Shown: positions 16,914 through 25,174 of the stretch, one piece after another
Layout: each line of letters begins with the position of its first letter
Numbering within the stretch: position 1 is the first letter of the stretch
DNA from: Saccharofermentans sp.
GTDB lineage: Bacteria; Bacillota; Clostridia; Saccharofermentanales; Saccharofermentanaceae
Length of the DNA: 64,000 nucleotides
Direction: 5' to 3'
NCBI GenBank assembly: GCA_016292135.1
Contig: JAEFAZ010000002.1
Location: forward strand, 186,001-250,000
Notes under the pieces: generated by a model
The model's database searches: none
Told to the model about the DNA's origin: nothing
Seen by the model: only the letters and a program-made list of their open reading frames with translations
Made by a program: the position numbers and the translations under genes

Positions 16914-17966
16914 ATGGGGGAAAAAAGTGTCTTAAGTTGTGAATTTGATAAGGAGAGGATGAGGAAGGAACAGGTCTTCCAGCTCGTCCTGTCTTTTTCC
17001 ATATCTGTTGTTGTGTTTGCGCTGGGGATAACATTGATGATCACGGTGCATCCCGTTTTCAGTCTCATATGGTTTTACGGACTCATCTACTTTGTATGGT
17101 GGCCTTTCGTGTTCGGCTTTTATCTTTGGAGCAGAAGAAGGCCGATAGAGAAGATCGAGATAGACATGAATGAGAGGACCGTTAAGATCAATGATGATAT
17201 ATACGATCTCTATAATGACAGAGTCTATATAACGATGGAATCGGGTGTCGCAAAGTTTCTTCACTATGCGGTACTCACTCTGAACGTAACCGATGAAGAG
17301 GGCAAGAGGATCGCAACTTATTTCATGGGACCTGTTGCCGGGAAGTATTCAAGGGAGGCCAGGAAAGATGTTAATGCGGTCTTACCGTTTATATCTTTCC
17401 TCTTCCAGGCAAAGGGGTCGTATGACACTGTTGTTAAGGAGAAAGAAGAGACTGTCGGGACCGTGAAGATAGAGTTTCCGGCTGAAAGCATAAAGAAGAC
17501 TTTCTATGCGACAGGAAGCCTGATCCTGGGGATCGCGGATTTTGCCTTTCTTTTTTCTTTGCTGCCGGAGCCGGTCTACGGTGATGACAAGATCATGCCG
17601 GGATCTTTAATGCTCATAAGATTTCTTTCGATATGCATGATAATACTGGGGCTGATCCTTTGTGTTAATTTTTTCGATCAGTACAGACGCCTTGCAAGAA
17701 CTGTCGAGGTAAGCTGGAACATGATCAAGATCAACGGCAAAGAATTCCTATATTCGGATATAAGGCGTATGGGGATGAAGGGCGCTGTCGAGGATCCGGA
17801 TAATCAGGGAGAGGATCAGGCCTGGCTCTATATCAACTACAGGGGACAGATCCACAGGTTCTATCTGGGGCAGGTAAAGAACAAAAAGTGCTTTGAACCC
17901 AGGCGCAGGCTCAAGGCTGCCCTGGCTGATTATTACTACAAGTATACTAACGCCGGAGTGATATAA
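16914..17966 (+). CDS. Hypothetical four-helix membrane protein
   Basis: 350 residues. Helix pairs at about residues 22-45/50-70 and 206-226/238-260 are each followed by a soluble segment of similar kind (IEKIEIDMNERTVKIND; RTVEVSWNMIKINGKEF), so the protein looks like an internal duplication of a two-helix plus beta-domain unit similar to YcxB-type proteins. I cannot confirm the family. GGAAGGTGATAAG precedes the ATG. Function unknown. Confidence 0.6.
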   Translation: MGEKSVLSCEFDKERMRKEQVFQLVLSFSISVVVFALGITLMITVHPVFSLIWFYGLIYFVWWPFVFGFYLWSRRRPIEKIEIDMNERTVKINDDIYDLYNDRVYITMESGVAKFLHYAVLTLNVTDEEGKRIATYFMGPVAGKYSREARKDVNAVLPFISFLFQAKGSYDTVVKEKEETVGTVKIEFPAESIKKTFYATGSLILGIADFAFLFSLLPEPVYGDDKIMPGSLMLIRFLSICMIILGLILCVNFFDQYRRLARTVEVSWNMIKINGKEFLYSDIRRMGMKGAVEDPDNQGEDQAWLYINYRGQIHRFYLGQVKNKKCFEPRRRLKAALADYYYKYTNAGVI

Positions 17967-18081
17967 TATGGCGACCGGACATGGTGTGTCCGGTCCGGGA
18001 TCACGGCATTTCTCGCTTTGTGTCGTGGTCTTTTCCGGTATCTTTTCGATACACTGACATCGCGAAAGGAGGTTGAAATCT

Positions 18082-19221
18082 TTGGATCAGATCAAAACAG
18101 GACAATTTCTGAAAACTCTTCGCAACGAGAAGGGCATGACCCAGGAAGAGCTCGCGAGGCACTTTAATGTCAGTTCCAGAACGGTATCCAGGTGGGAGAC
18201 CGGATCGAACCTGCCCGACATCTCATTGCTTACGGAAATTGCAGACTTTTACGATGTTGACGTAAGAGAGATCATCGACGGAGAAAGGAAAAGCGAGATG
18301 ATGGATAAAGAGGTTAGAGAAGTTGCCGACAAGATGGCAACATACGCGGGTCATGAGAAGACGCATCTTATGACGGTAGTACAGATAGCAGGTGTAGTGG
18401 GTGTCGTGGTCACGCTGGTGGCCGTAGTCTTACAGACTTTGACTTATGAACCCGACTTAAGGAAGTCAGGCGCGCTGATGCTGACATTCTTGAGCTTTGT
18501 GCTGATGAGCGTGATCACCCTGTTCGTTACGGGGATCCTGCAGAAGATCGGCAAGAGGAAGAAACTCGTCAAGGTGGTCAAGATAGTGACGATAGTGCTG
18601 ATCGCGCTGGTTACTAATTATGTGATCGTCAGCATGTCGGTGGTATCGCTTGCGGCTTTGAGCTTCTTTGCCGCCCCCAAAAAGGTGATAAAGGATCCGG
18701 CCGAATACAACAATTACTTCCATAACGAATCTCTGAAAGGGACAGAATACAGTTACGGTAACCTGCCCATATTTGATGTCATGCCCGAAAACATATCGGG
18801 TCTTGATGTCGAAGAGTTCCAGATCTTCTATTACAATCCCTGGGATCCCCAGTACATCACTTATATGACCATTGATTATAAGGATGCTTACGATAAGGAG
18901 ATGGCTAGACTTGCTGCGATCGGTGTTGAGGAATATGCGGGAAACTACTCGGTAACGGGAGAGCCCGTTGGCTATGATCTGCTAGCTATGGATGCGGATG
19001 AACACGATGGCTTTGTTTATGCCATGATCCCCGAAGACCGGGAAGGCAACACGAAGATCACTTATGTTGGTATCGTGTTCTGCGATTATTTCCTCGATGT
19101 CAACGTGCATGATTACATGCCGGATAAATATCTCTTGCCGGGATTTGATGCTTCAATCAACAACCCGCACAAGAAGAAAATGGAGAAAGAAACATATGCT
19201 CAGACCGGCCTGCCAGAATGA
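18082..19221 (+). CDS. XRE-family regulator with membrane helices
   Basis: 379 residues. Residues about 4-62 are a Cro/C1-type helix-turn-helix (LRNEKGMTQEELARHFNVSS, TVSRWETGSNLPDI). Helices follow at about 98-118, 130-152 and 168-192, then an extracytoplasmic region of about 180 residues. This is a membrane-bound DNA-binding sensor design common in Clostridia. Start: AAAGGAGG sits directly against a TTG at 18073 but 9 bp before the TTG at 18082, so the latter is chosen. Its 3' end overlaps the next gene by 26 bp. Confidence 0.75.
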   Translation: MDQIKTGQFLKTLRNEKGMTQEELARHFNVSSRTVSRWETGSNLPDISLLTEIADFYDVDVREIIDGERKSEMMDKEVREVADKMATYAGHEKTHLMTVVQIAGVVGVVVTLVAVVLQTLTYEPDLRKSGALMLTFLSFVLMSVITLFVTGILQKIGKRKKLVKVVKIVTIVLIALVTNYVIVSMSVVSLAALSFFAAPKKVIKDPAEYNNYFHNESLKGTEYSYGNLPIFDVMPENISGLDVEEFQIFYYNPWDPQYITYMTIDYKDAYDKEMARLAAIGVEEYAGNYSVTGEPVGYDLLAMDADEHDGFVYAMIPEDREGNTKITYVGIVFCDYFLDVNVHDYMPDKYLLPGFDASINNPHKKKMEKETYAQTGLPE

Positions 19222-19663
19222 TATTCCCAGGATATTAGAACTCCTGATCCAGGTGGACATGGTCCACCACGAAGGACGTCCTGACCTTTTCAAGGGACCT
19301 GCGACAAAATACAATGCCGAAGAACTGAAGGCGATCTTGGATGATTCCAAGACGCCTGTCTTCGTCTATGAAGATGCTGAAGGGAAAGTCTTAGGACATG
19401 CTTTCTGCATGGAAAAGCAGGTGGTCGGTGACTCGGTGCTTACGGATGTCAAGACACTCTACATAGATGATATCTGTGTTGATGAGGCTGCCCGCGGCAA
19501 GGGAGTGGGATCGGCTCTTTACCGCTATGTCAAGGATTATGCGAAGGAGAAGGGGTTCTATAACATCACTCTTAATACCTGGACCTGCAATCCTGCGGCT
19601 TGCGCATTCTATGAGGCGATGGGCTTAAAGCCTCAGAAGATCTGCATGGAAGAGATCTTGTGA
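19196..19663 (+). CDS. GNAT-family N-acetyltransferase
   Basis: 155 residues. The GNAT fold is shown by MLRPACQNDIPRILEL at the start, VFVYEDAEGKVLGHAF (strands 2-3), the acetyl-CoA loop DEAARGKGVGSALYRY and NPAACAFYEAMGL near the end. The acceptor is unknown. The ATG at 19196 is chosen because GGAGAAAG lies just before it and the similarity begins there; the start overlaps the end of the XRE gene, suggesting co-expression. Confidence 0.82.
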   Translation: MLRPACQNDIPRILELLIQVDMVHHEGRPDLFKGPATKYNAEELKAILDDSKTPVFVYEDAEGKVLGHAFCMEKQVVGDSVLTDVKTLYIDDICVDEAARGKGVGSALYRYVKDYAKEKGFYNITLNTWTCNPAACAFYEAMGLKPQKICMEEIL

Positions 19664-19682
19664 TAGAATCTATATAGATTCT
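19661..19682 (+). promoter_or_regulatory. 18-bp palindrome overlapping a -10, before the response regulator
   Basis: AGAATCTAT/ATAGATTCT (19665-19682) is a perfect palindrome. TGATAGAAT (19661-19669) reads as an extended -10, the TG coming from the stop codon of the GNAT gene. A dimeric regulator bound here would cover the transcription start, as expected for autoregulation. Confidence 0.45.
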
Positions 19683-19704
19683 TAATGAGCAAAGGGATTC
19701 AGGA

Positions 19705-20388
19705 ATGGCGCATTATAATTGTCTTATAGTTGATGACGAAGTCGAACTGACGACCATGACGGCCGAGTATTTCGAGATGTTCGAGATCAGCTGTGCCGTA
19801 GCAAACGATCGCGAATCCTGTCTCGCTTTCATGGCGGGCAATACATGCGATGTTGTCCTCCTCGATGTTAACCTCAAGGATCAGAGCGGTTTTGAGCTCT
19901 GCAAGAAGATCCGCGAGGATTCTGATGTGCCGATCCTCTTTATCAGTGCCCGCCAGAGCGACGATGATGTGCTCATTGCCCTTAACATCGGCGGCGACGA
20001 CTATGTGAAGAAGCCTTATTCTTTGAGCGTTTTGCTTGCCAAGGTCAAAGTTATCTTAAGAAGGACATCGGGTGAACATGCTGACAATGCAGCTGCGGCA
20101 AAGTCGGAGGATGATTTCATAGATCCTGCAACCATGAGCGTTAACATCGACGGCAGGCATGTCCAGCTCAAGGCAAGAGAGTTCGCGCTCATCAAGTATC
20201 TTTACGAGCACAAGAATTCGATCGTATCCAAGAACGATATTTTCGAGGCGGTCTGGGGTGATTCTTTCTACAGTGACGGAACTCTTAATGTCCATATAAG
20301 AAGGCTGCGCGAGAAGATCGAGGAAGATCCCAACAACCCCAAGTATATAAAGACCATCTGGGGTACGGGTTACATACTGGAGATCTGA
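19705..20388 (+). CDS. OmpR-family response regulator
   Basis: 227 residues. A receiver domain occupies residues 1 to about 120, with acidic residues at 10-11 (VDDE), phospho-acceptor Asp54 in VVLLDVNL and the conserved Lys in DYVKKPYS. The winged helix at about 135-225 has KAREFALIKYLYEHKN and NVHIRRLREKIE. Its partner kinase starts 4 bp later, and an ABC transporter follows, the order seen in BceRS-AB and VraSR-type peptide-resistance modules. It probably controls the transporter promoter, where direct GTTAAG repeats occur. Confidence 0.9.
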   Translation: MAHYNCLIVDDEVELTTMTAEYFEMFEISCAVANDRESCLAFMAGNTCDVVLLDVNLKDQSGFELCKKIREDSDVPILFISARQSDDDVLIALNIGGDDYVKKPYSLSVLLAKVKVILRRTSGEHADNAAAAKSEDDFIDPATMSVNIDGRHVQLKAREFALIKYLYEHKNSIVSKNDIFEAVWGDSFYSDGTLNVHIRRLREKIEEDPNNPKYIKTIWGTGYILEI

Positions 20389-20392
20389 TCTC

Positions 20393-21595
20393 ATGAAACT
20401 GCGGGTCCTTATTGTATTATGGATAGCGATACTCGTCGTGCTGGGAGCGATCCTCTTTTATAAGACCCCCGAACCTCAGAGAAATATGGTCTACTATGCG
20501 GGCTGCGTCGAGAAGATCGCAGAGGGCGGCGAGGCCCCTTCAGGCTGTATTGTCATTTCCGCAGACGATAAGGATTATCTCGCCAAGGTCAACAGCTATC
20601 TTAAGAAAAATGCCATGGTGATGGATATTACCAAGGATGGCGTGGTCACCGGGAAGGCCATCTGGGATGATTACGCCGAGTTTAAAGCTGAAAGTGAAGA
20701 AACGGCTCTTAAGAAGAATATCCTGATCCTTGTGATCGTTGCACTTGCCGGAGCGGGCTTTATCGAACTCATATACATCAATTACTTAAAACCCTTTAAC
20801 AAGCTCGAAAAGTTTGCGGGTGAAGTTGCCAAGGGTAATCTGGACTTCCCGCTCGAAGCCGGCAGGAACGACTTCTTTGGCTCATTCACGGAAAGCTTTG
20901 ACATAATGCGTGAGGAACTCCTGTCTGCGCGCGAAAGGGAAGCCGAGCACGAGAAAGCCAAGCAGGAGATGCTTGCTGAACTTTCACACGACATCCGCAC
21001 CCCCCTTGCAACGATCAATGCGACCTGCGAAGTCTTGGAAGTAAAGAGTAAGGATGATGACATAAAGAATAAGGCCGGAGTAATAAAATCCAAGGTTTCC
21101 ACGATCGACAGTCTGATCGCCAATTTGATGAGCGCATCGCTCGACGAGGCTTCCGAACTGCGTGTTGAGCCTTCTGAGCAGTCGTCTCTGCTGATCAACG
21201 GCATGATCGATGCTCTGCGGGATTCAGCTGAGATAAAGACAGTCAATGAAGTGCCCGAGTGCCTGCTGTTTTTCGATCCTCTGAGATTGGAGCAGGTCAT
21301 AGACAACATCGTAGGCAACTCGATCAAATATGCCAAGACGATTATTACTGTTGAATATATAAAAGAAGATAACGGCGTGATAATAAAGATATCCGATGAG
21401 GGTCCCGGTGTCCCGGACGAAGCGCTGTCTCTTCTCACTCAGAAGTTCTATCGCGGAGAGGACGCCAAGGGCAAGCCGGGCTCAGGCCTCGGGCTCTACC
21501 TTGCCGAGAGTTTCATGAAAAAGATGGACGGCGATCTGAATCTCTATAACGGCGATAAAGGCTTCGTGGCAGAGATTTTCGTGAAGAAGATATAA
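20393..21595 (+). CDS. Sensor histidine kinase
   Basis: 400 residues. Membrane helices at about 4-22 and 110-130 enclose a short (about 85-residue) extracytoplasmic loop. A HAMP-like region follows, then the dimerisation box ELSHDIRTPLA with His199, and the ATPase domain with the N box VIDNIVGNSIKYA, DEGPGV and GSGLGLYL. It should phosphorylate the preceding response regulator. The small external loop fits kinases that sense envelope or peptide stress through a partner transporter. The stop is 9 bp before repeat cluster B. Confidence 0.9.
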   Translation: MKLRVLIVLWIAILVVLGAILFYKTPEPQRNMVYYAGCVEKIAEGGEAPSGCIVISADDKDYLAKVNSYLKKNAMVMDITKDGVVTGKAIWDDYAEFKAESEETALKKNILILVIVALAGAGFIELIYINYLKPFNKLEKFAGEVAKGNLDFPLEAGRNDFFGSFTESFDIMREELLSAREREAEHEKAKQEMLAELSHDIRTPLATINATCEVLEVKSKDDDIKNKAGVIKSKVSTIDSLIANLMSASLDEASELRVEPSEQSSLLINGMIDALRDSAEIKTVNEVPECLLFFDPLRLEQVIDNIVGNSIKYAKTIITVEYIKEDNGVIIKISDEGPGVPDEALSLLTQKFYRGEDAKGKPGSGLGLYLAESFMKKMDGDLNLYNGDKGFVAEIFVKKI

Positions 21596-21604
21596 GTGTA
21601 AATA

Positions 21605-21673
21605 ATTGGTAGCACTAAACAGCCGATTTGGTAGCAGTAAGTGCTACCATTTTTGCTGTTTAGTGCTACCAAT
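21605..21673. repeat. Nested GGTAGCA hairpin element B1
   Basis: The outer arms ATTGGTAGCACTAAACAG (21605-21622) and CTGTTTAGTGCTACCAAT (21656-21673) pair perfectly over 18 bp. The inner arms TGGTAGCA (21629-21636) and TGCTACCA (21642-21649) surround a 5-base loop. Same design as A1/A2, 5.7 kb away. Confidence 0.85.
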
Positions 21674-21687
21674 CGACTTTAAAAGCC

Positions 21688-21756
21688 TTTGGTAGCAGTT
21701 TTTGCCCGATTTGGTAGCAGTAGGTGCTACCAAATCAGCCTTTTACTGCTACCAAG
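21688..21756. repeat. Nested GGTAGCA hairpin element B2
   Basis: The outer arms TTTGGTAGCAG and CTGCTACCAA and an inner GATTTGGTAGCA / TGCTACCAAATC pair show the same nested layout. It diverges from B1 in the spacers only. Confidence 0.8.
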
Positions 21757-21781
21757 CGGAAAAATCAGCATGTAAGAAACA

Positions 21782-21836
21782 GTTAAGGAATTTGTAAATC
21801 TTGGGTTAAGACTTATTGATTTCTCATCGATATACT
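21782..21836 (+). promoter_or_regulatory. Putative response-regulator site and promoter of the ABC transporter
   Basis: Direct repeats GTTAAG at 21782-21787 and 21805-21810 are 23 bp apart (about two helical turns) and lie just upstream of TATACT (21831-21836), which lacks a good -35. This is the layout of an activator-dependent OmpR-family target. Confidence 0.4.
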
Positions 21837-21887
21837 GAAACCATCAAAACAGGCATCCCGGGAATAAGGGGATTACAGGAGGACAAA

Positions 21888-22640
21888 ATGAAAAAGACGA
21901 TCTTAGAAGCAGTGGACCTCTGCAAGACATATTCGAATGAGAGTGTCCAGCAGCATGTAATCAAGAACCTGAACCTCAAGATCTACGAGGGCGACTTCAC
22001 GGTCATCATGGGGAACTCGGGCTCGGGCAAATCGACTTTGCTCTACTCGCTCTCCGGCATGGACCGCCCGACGCTGGGGCAGATAAAGTATGGCGATGAG
22101 GACATCTCCCGCTACAGCAACGACAAGCTCGCGATCTTCAGAAGGAATCACTGCGGATTCGTTTTCCAGCAGAATTACCTGAACGACACCATGAGCGCTC
22201 TCGATAACGTAATGGTATCAGGGCTCCTCGTTACGAAGGACCGAAAAGAGCTCGCCGCGAGAGCAAAGGAGCTTCTTGCAAAAGTAGAACTTACCGAGCA
22301 GGACTGGCGCAAGTTCCCGACGCAGTTGTCGGGCGGACAACAGCAGAGGGTCGCCGTTGTAAGGGGCGTCATCAACAGGCCGGAGATACTTTTCGCTGAC
22401 GAGCCGACCGGTGCATTGAATTCGCAGAATACCGAGAATGTTTTGGATATCCTTACTGACCTCAATAATGAGGGGCAGTCGATCGTTATGGTAACACACA
22501 CCATCAAGGCGGCCGAGCGCGGCAACAGAGTGCTGTACCTTGCAGACGGGATCGTCAAGGACGAGATCGACCTGACAGGCACCGAGGGCGCCGAGCGCCA
22601 CAAGAAACTCAAGGACTTCCTGACGGAGATGGGGTGGTAA
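21888..22640 (+). CDS. ABC transporter ATP-binding protein (peptide-resistance/LolD-MacB type)
   Basis: 250 residues. Walker A is GNSGSGKST (about 42-50), the Q-loop lies in VFQQNYLNDTM, the signature is LSGGQQQRVA, Walker B is ILFADEPTG and the switch is VTHTIK. The family pairs with FtsX-type permeases in peptide detoxification or lipoprotein release. The ATG at 21888 is set by ACAGGAGGACAAA; an in-frame ATG at 21816 lies upstream of the promoter and is rejected. The permease starts 1 bp after the stop. Confidence 0.92.
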   Translation: MKKTILEAVDLCKTYSNESVQQHVIKNLNLKIYEGDFTVIMGNSGSGKSTLLYSLSGMDRPTLGQIKYGDEDISRYSNDKLAIFRRNHCGFVFQQNYLNDTMSALDNVMVSGLLVTKDRKELAARAKELLAKVELTEQDWRKFPTQLSGGQQQRVAVVRGVINRPEILFADEPTGALNSQNTENVLDILTDLNNEGQSIVMVTHTIKAAERGNRVLYLADGIVKDEIDLTGTEGAERHKKLKDFLTEMGW

Positions 22641-22641
22641 T

Positions 22642-24993
22642 ATGCGTCATATATTATTCATCGCGAAAAATAACGCCAAGAAGCAGAAGGGTGATATCAT
22701 AACGCTCGGCGTGCTTTCGATACTCGCGGCTTTCATGCTCTACTCCGGTCTGTCGGTACTTGCGGGACTCGGCGGAGTCATGGATGAGTCGGCTTCTGCC
22801 CATAACACTTCACATGTATACTACTGGGTTCCGGAAGAGATGGCAGAACCTTTGGAAAAAGAACTCAAGGATACAGACGGAGTCAGGGAATTCGACCGTA
22901 CCCGTACGGATGTTGTAAATGCCCAGTACAGGAATAAGGATAAGGGAGATGGCGAATGGTCTCTGTTCCAGTTCTATTTCGGAAGCTACGAAGAAGAGCG
23001 CACGATCAACACTCTGGGCGTCGACACTTCGAAACTCGGCAAGGATGATATCCTGATCCCTTACTATCTCAAGCCCCAGTATGCGGTCGGCGATACGATC
23101 GAGTTCAAGCTCGATGATGAGATCAAAGGTTTCAAGGTCGCAGGATACGTGGAAGACCCTCTTTTCGCGACGTCCATCAATATATCGATCTATAACGTGT
23201 ATGTTGCAGAGGAAGTGGTCGAAGATGTCGGTAAGAGCCACCCGGAGCTTGTTGTCAGAGGCTCGTCGCTCAAGTTCAGAGGAGCTGAAGATGCGGATAT
23301 CTACGAACTCCATAATGTCCTCTGGGAAAAGTATCAGGATTTTACGGCGCGTGAGAATATAACAAATCCCTCGATCGTGCTGGAAGTCAACTGGTGGGAC
23401 ATGAAGGGCGGCGGAATGTTCATGACAGAGATCGTTATGGCGATCTTCGCTGTCTTCGCTCTGATCATCATGGTCATCGCTCTGATCATAATCGGCTTCT
23501 CGATCCGCAACTTCATCGAACGCAACATGAAGAATACCGGAATCCTGGAAGCAGCAGGCTACAGGACATCTGAACTGTCGGCGGCGATCGTGATCGAGAA
23601 TGCCTTTGCAGCACTGGCAGGAGCGCTGATAGGCGTGGCTCTCGCGGCACTTACGAGGGAAGCGTTCGGATCTGTCGTTGCACTCGTTCAGGGCCTCCCC
23701 TGGAACCAGCAGTACAACTTCGGCATCGCTGCAGCCGTAGTCGCAGGGATAGTTATGCTCGTGGTGATCGCCTGTCTCGTGTCTTCAAGGCAGTACAGGA
23801 AGGTGTCGGTGCTCGAGTGCTTAAGAGGCGGCATCAGCAACCATAACTTCAAGCGCAACCATTTTTCTTTTGAAAACGCAGTCACACCTATCCCCGTGAC
23901 GCTCTCGCTCAAGGATCTTATCGGTGACAAGAGGCGCAATATCGTGCTCGCGCTGATCGTGGCGATAATATCGATATCGACTAATCTGGGATTTGCCATG
24001 GTCGAGTCATTCGGAAACAACAACGACGGCACGATGAAGCTTGCCGGTATCGAAAAGCCTGATGTTCAGGTCGCAGGGGACCGCTCTTTAGGCGAAGATC
24101 TTAAGAAGATAGATAAGATCGACAAGATGTCATTCTTTATCCAGATCGAACCTACGATCAAGACGGCAGATAAGACTGCAACGGTCAACTGTGATGTGTT
24201 GGAGGATATTTCCGTTCTCGAAAATTACATCCTGATCGAAGGCCGCCTTCCCGAGAACGACCATGAGATCTGCCTTACGAAGAAAGCGGCAAAGCAGCTC
24301 GGCGTTACGACGGGTGATATCGTCTACATCGAATATGGTGGTGAGAGGGCTGACTTTATCGTATCGGGACTCGATCAGAAGATAAATCACATGGGAATAA
24401 AGGGCCTTCTCACGGATGAGGGTGCGGAGCGCTTCATGGTCAAGATCGAGAAAGTCGCCTACTATATCTGGACTAAGGAAGGCGTAAGCTACGATGAGAT
24501 AAAAACAGAGATAGGCAAGTACACGGATGCATCTGTCGACGATATGGCGAAGCTCATTTCCGAGACGACATCCACTGTATCGAATTCGATGTATATCATC
24601 TGCTATTCGATCCTTGCGGTAACTGTCATGATCGTGATCTTCGTCGAGATCCTGCTCGTAAGATCCAAGATCATCCGCGAGTACAGGAACTACGGTATCA
24701 ACAAGGCCATAGGATTTACATCCGGACAGCTCATCGTCCAGACCATGATCTCCAATATCCCGGCGATCCTCCTGGGGGTCCTCGCGGGATCAGCCGTGAC
24801 AAGACCCGTGTCATCCGCTGTCATGAGCACGGCGCTCATGTTTTTCGGTATCGAGAAGATAGAAGCTGACGTTCCTTTCTATGGACTCATGATCACGCTC
24901 ATCGGTATCCTCGCGGTGGCAATGATCACATCATTGGCATGTTCTTTGTCTATCCGCAAAGTCGAGCCCATCGCTCTGATAAGCGAGGAATAA
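22642..24993 (+). CDS. FtsX-family ABC transporter permease
   Basis: 783 residues. I count eight membrane helices: one near residues 18-42, three at about 265-390, one at about 430-452 and three in the last 150 residues, giving two FtsX domains with large external segments (45-260 and 455-650). With the upstream ATPase, kinase and response regulator it forms a BceAB/MacB-like module, most likely handling antimicrobial peptides or envelope stress. A hairpin at 25034-25081 ends the transcription unit. Confidence 0.88.
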   Translation: MRHILFIAKNNAKKQKGDIITLGVLSILAAFMLYSGLSVLAGLGGVMDESASAHNTSHVYYWVPEEMAEPLEKELKDTDGVREFDRTRTDVVNAQYRNKDKGDGEWSLFQFYFGSYEEERTINTLGVDTSKLGKDDILIPYYLKPQYAVGDTIEFKLDDEIKGFKVAGYVEDPLFATSINISIYNVYVAEEVVEDVGKSHPELVVRGSSLKFRGAEDADIYELHNVLWEKYQDFTARENITNPSIVLEVNWWDMKGGGMFMTEIVMAIFAVFALIIMVIALIIIGFSIRNFIERNMKNTGILEAAGYRTSELSAAIVIENAFAALAGALIGVALAALTREAFGSVVALVQGLPWNQQYNFGIAAAVVAGIVMLVVIACLVSSRQYRKVSVLECLRGGISNHNFKRNHFSFENAVTPIPVTLSLKDLIGDKRRNIVLALIVAIISISTNLGFAMVESFGNNNDGTMKLAGIEKPDVQVAGDRSLGEDLKKIDKIDKMSFFIQIEPTIKTADKTATVNCDVLEDISVLENYILIEGRLPENDHEICLTKKAAKQLGVTTGDIVYIEYGGERADFIVSGLDQKINHMGIKGLLTDEGAERFMVKIEKVAYYIWTKEGVSYDEIKTEIGKYTDASVDDMAKLISETTSTVSNSMYIICYSILAVTVMIVIFVEILLVRSKIIREYRNYGINKAIGFTSGQLIVQTMISNIPAILLGVLAGSAVTRPVSSAVMSTALMFFGIEKIEADVPFYGLMITLIGILAVAMITSLACSLSIRKVEPIALISEE

Positions 24994-25033
24994 CAGCTCA
25001 AAGACCGCGCCGGATGTGTGCAAAAAACAACTG

Positions 25034-25081
25034 AAAAGTGTGCAGTATTGCCCTCGAAAAGGGTGTTTACTGCACACTTTT
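25034..25081 (+). terminator. Long inverted repeat after the ABC operon
   Basis: Perfect 14-bp arms AAAAGTGTGCAGTA and TACTGCACACTTTT enclose an inner CCCT-AGGG hairpin. The right arm ends in TTTT. It is symmetrical enough to work on both strands. Confidence 0.6.
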
Positions 25082-25108
25082 GGTATCTGTTGCAAGGAGC
25101 CCCGGATT

Positions 25109-25137
25109 TTGTTTTCGGGCAGAGTATGCATTATAAT
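25109..25137 (+). promoter_or_regulatory. Promoter of the first LRR gene
   Basis: TTGTTT, a 17-bp spacer and TATAAT (25132-25137), 37 bp before the ATG at 25175. Confidence 0.55.
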
Positions 25138-25174
25138 ATACGACATTGCGAAAATGTTATCCGGAGGTTCGGGC

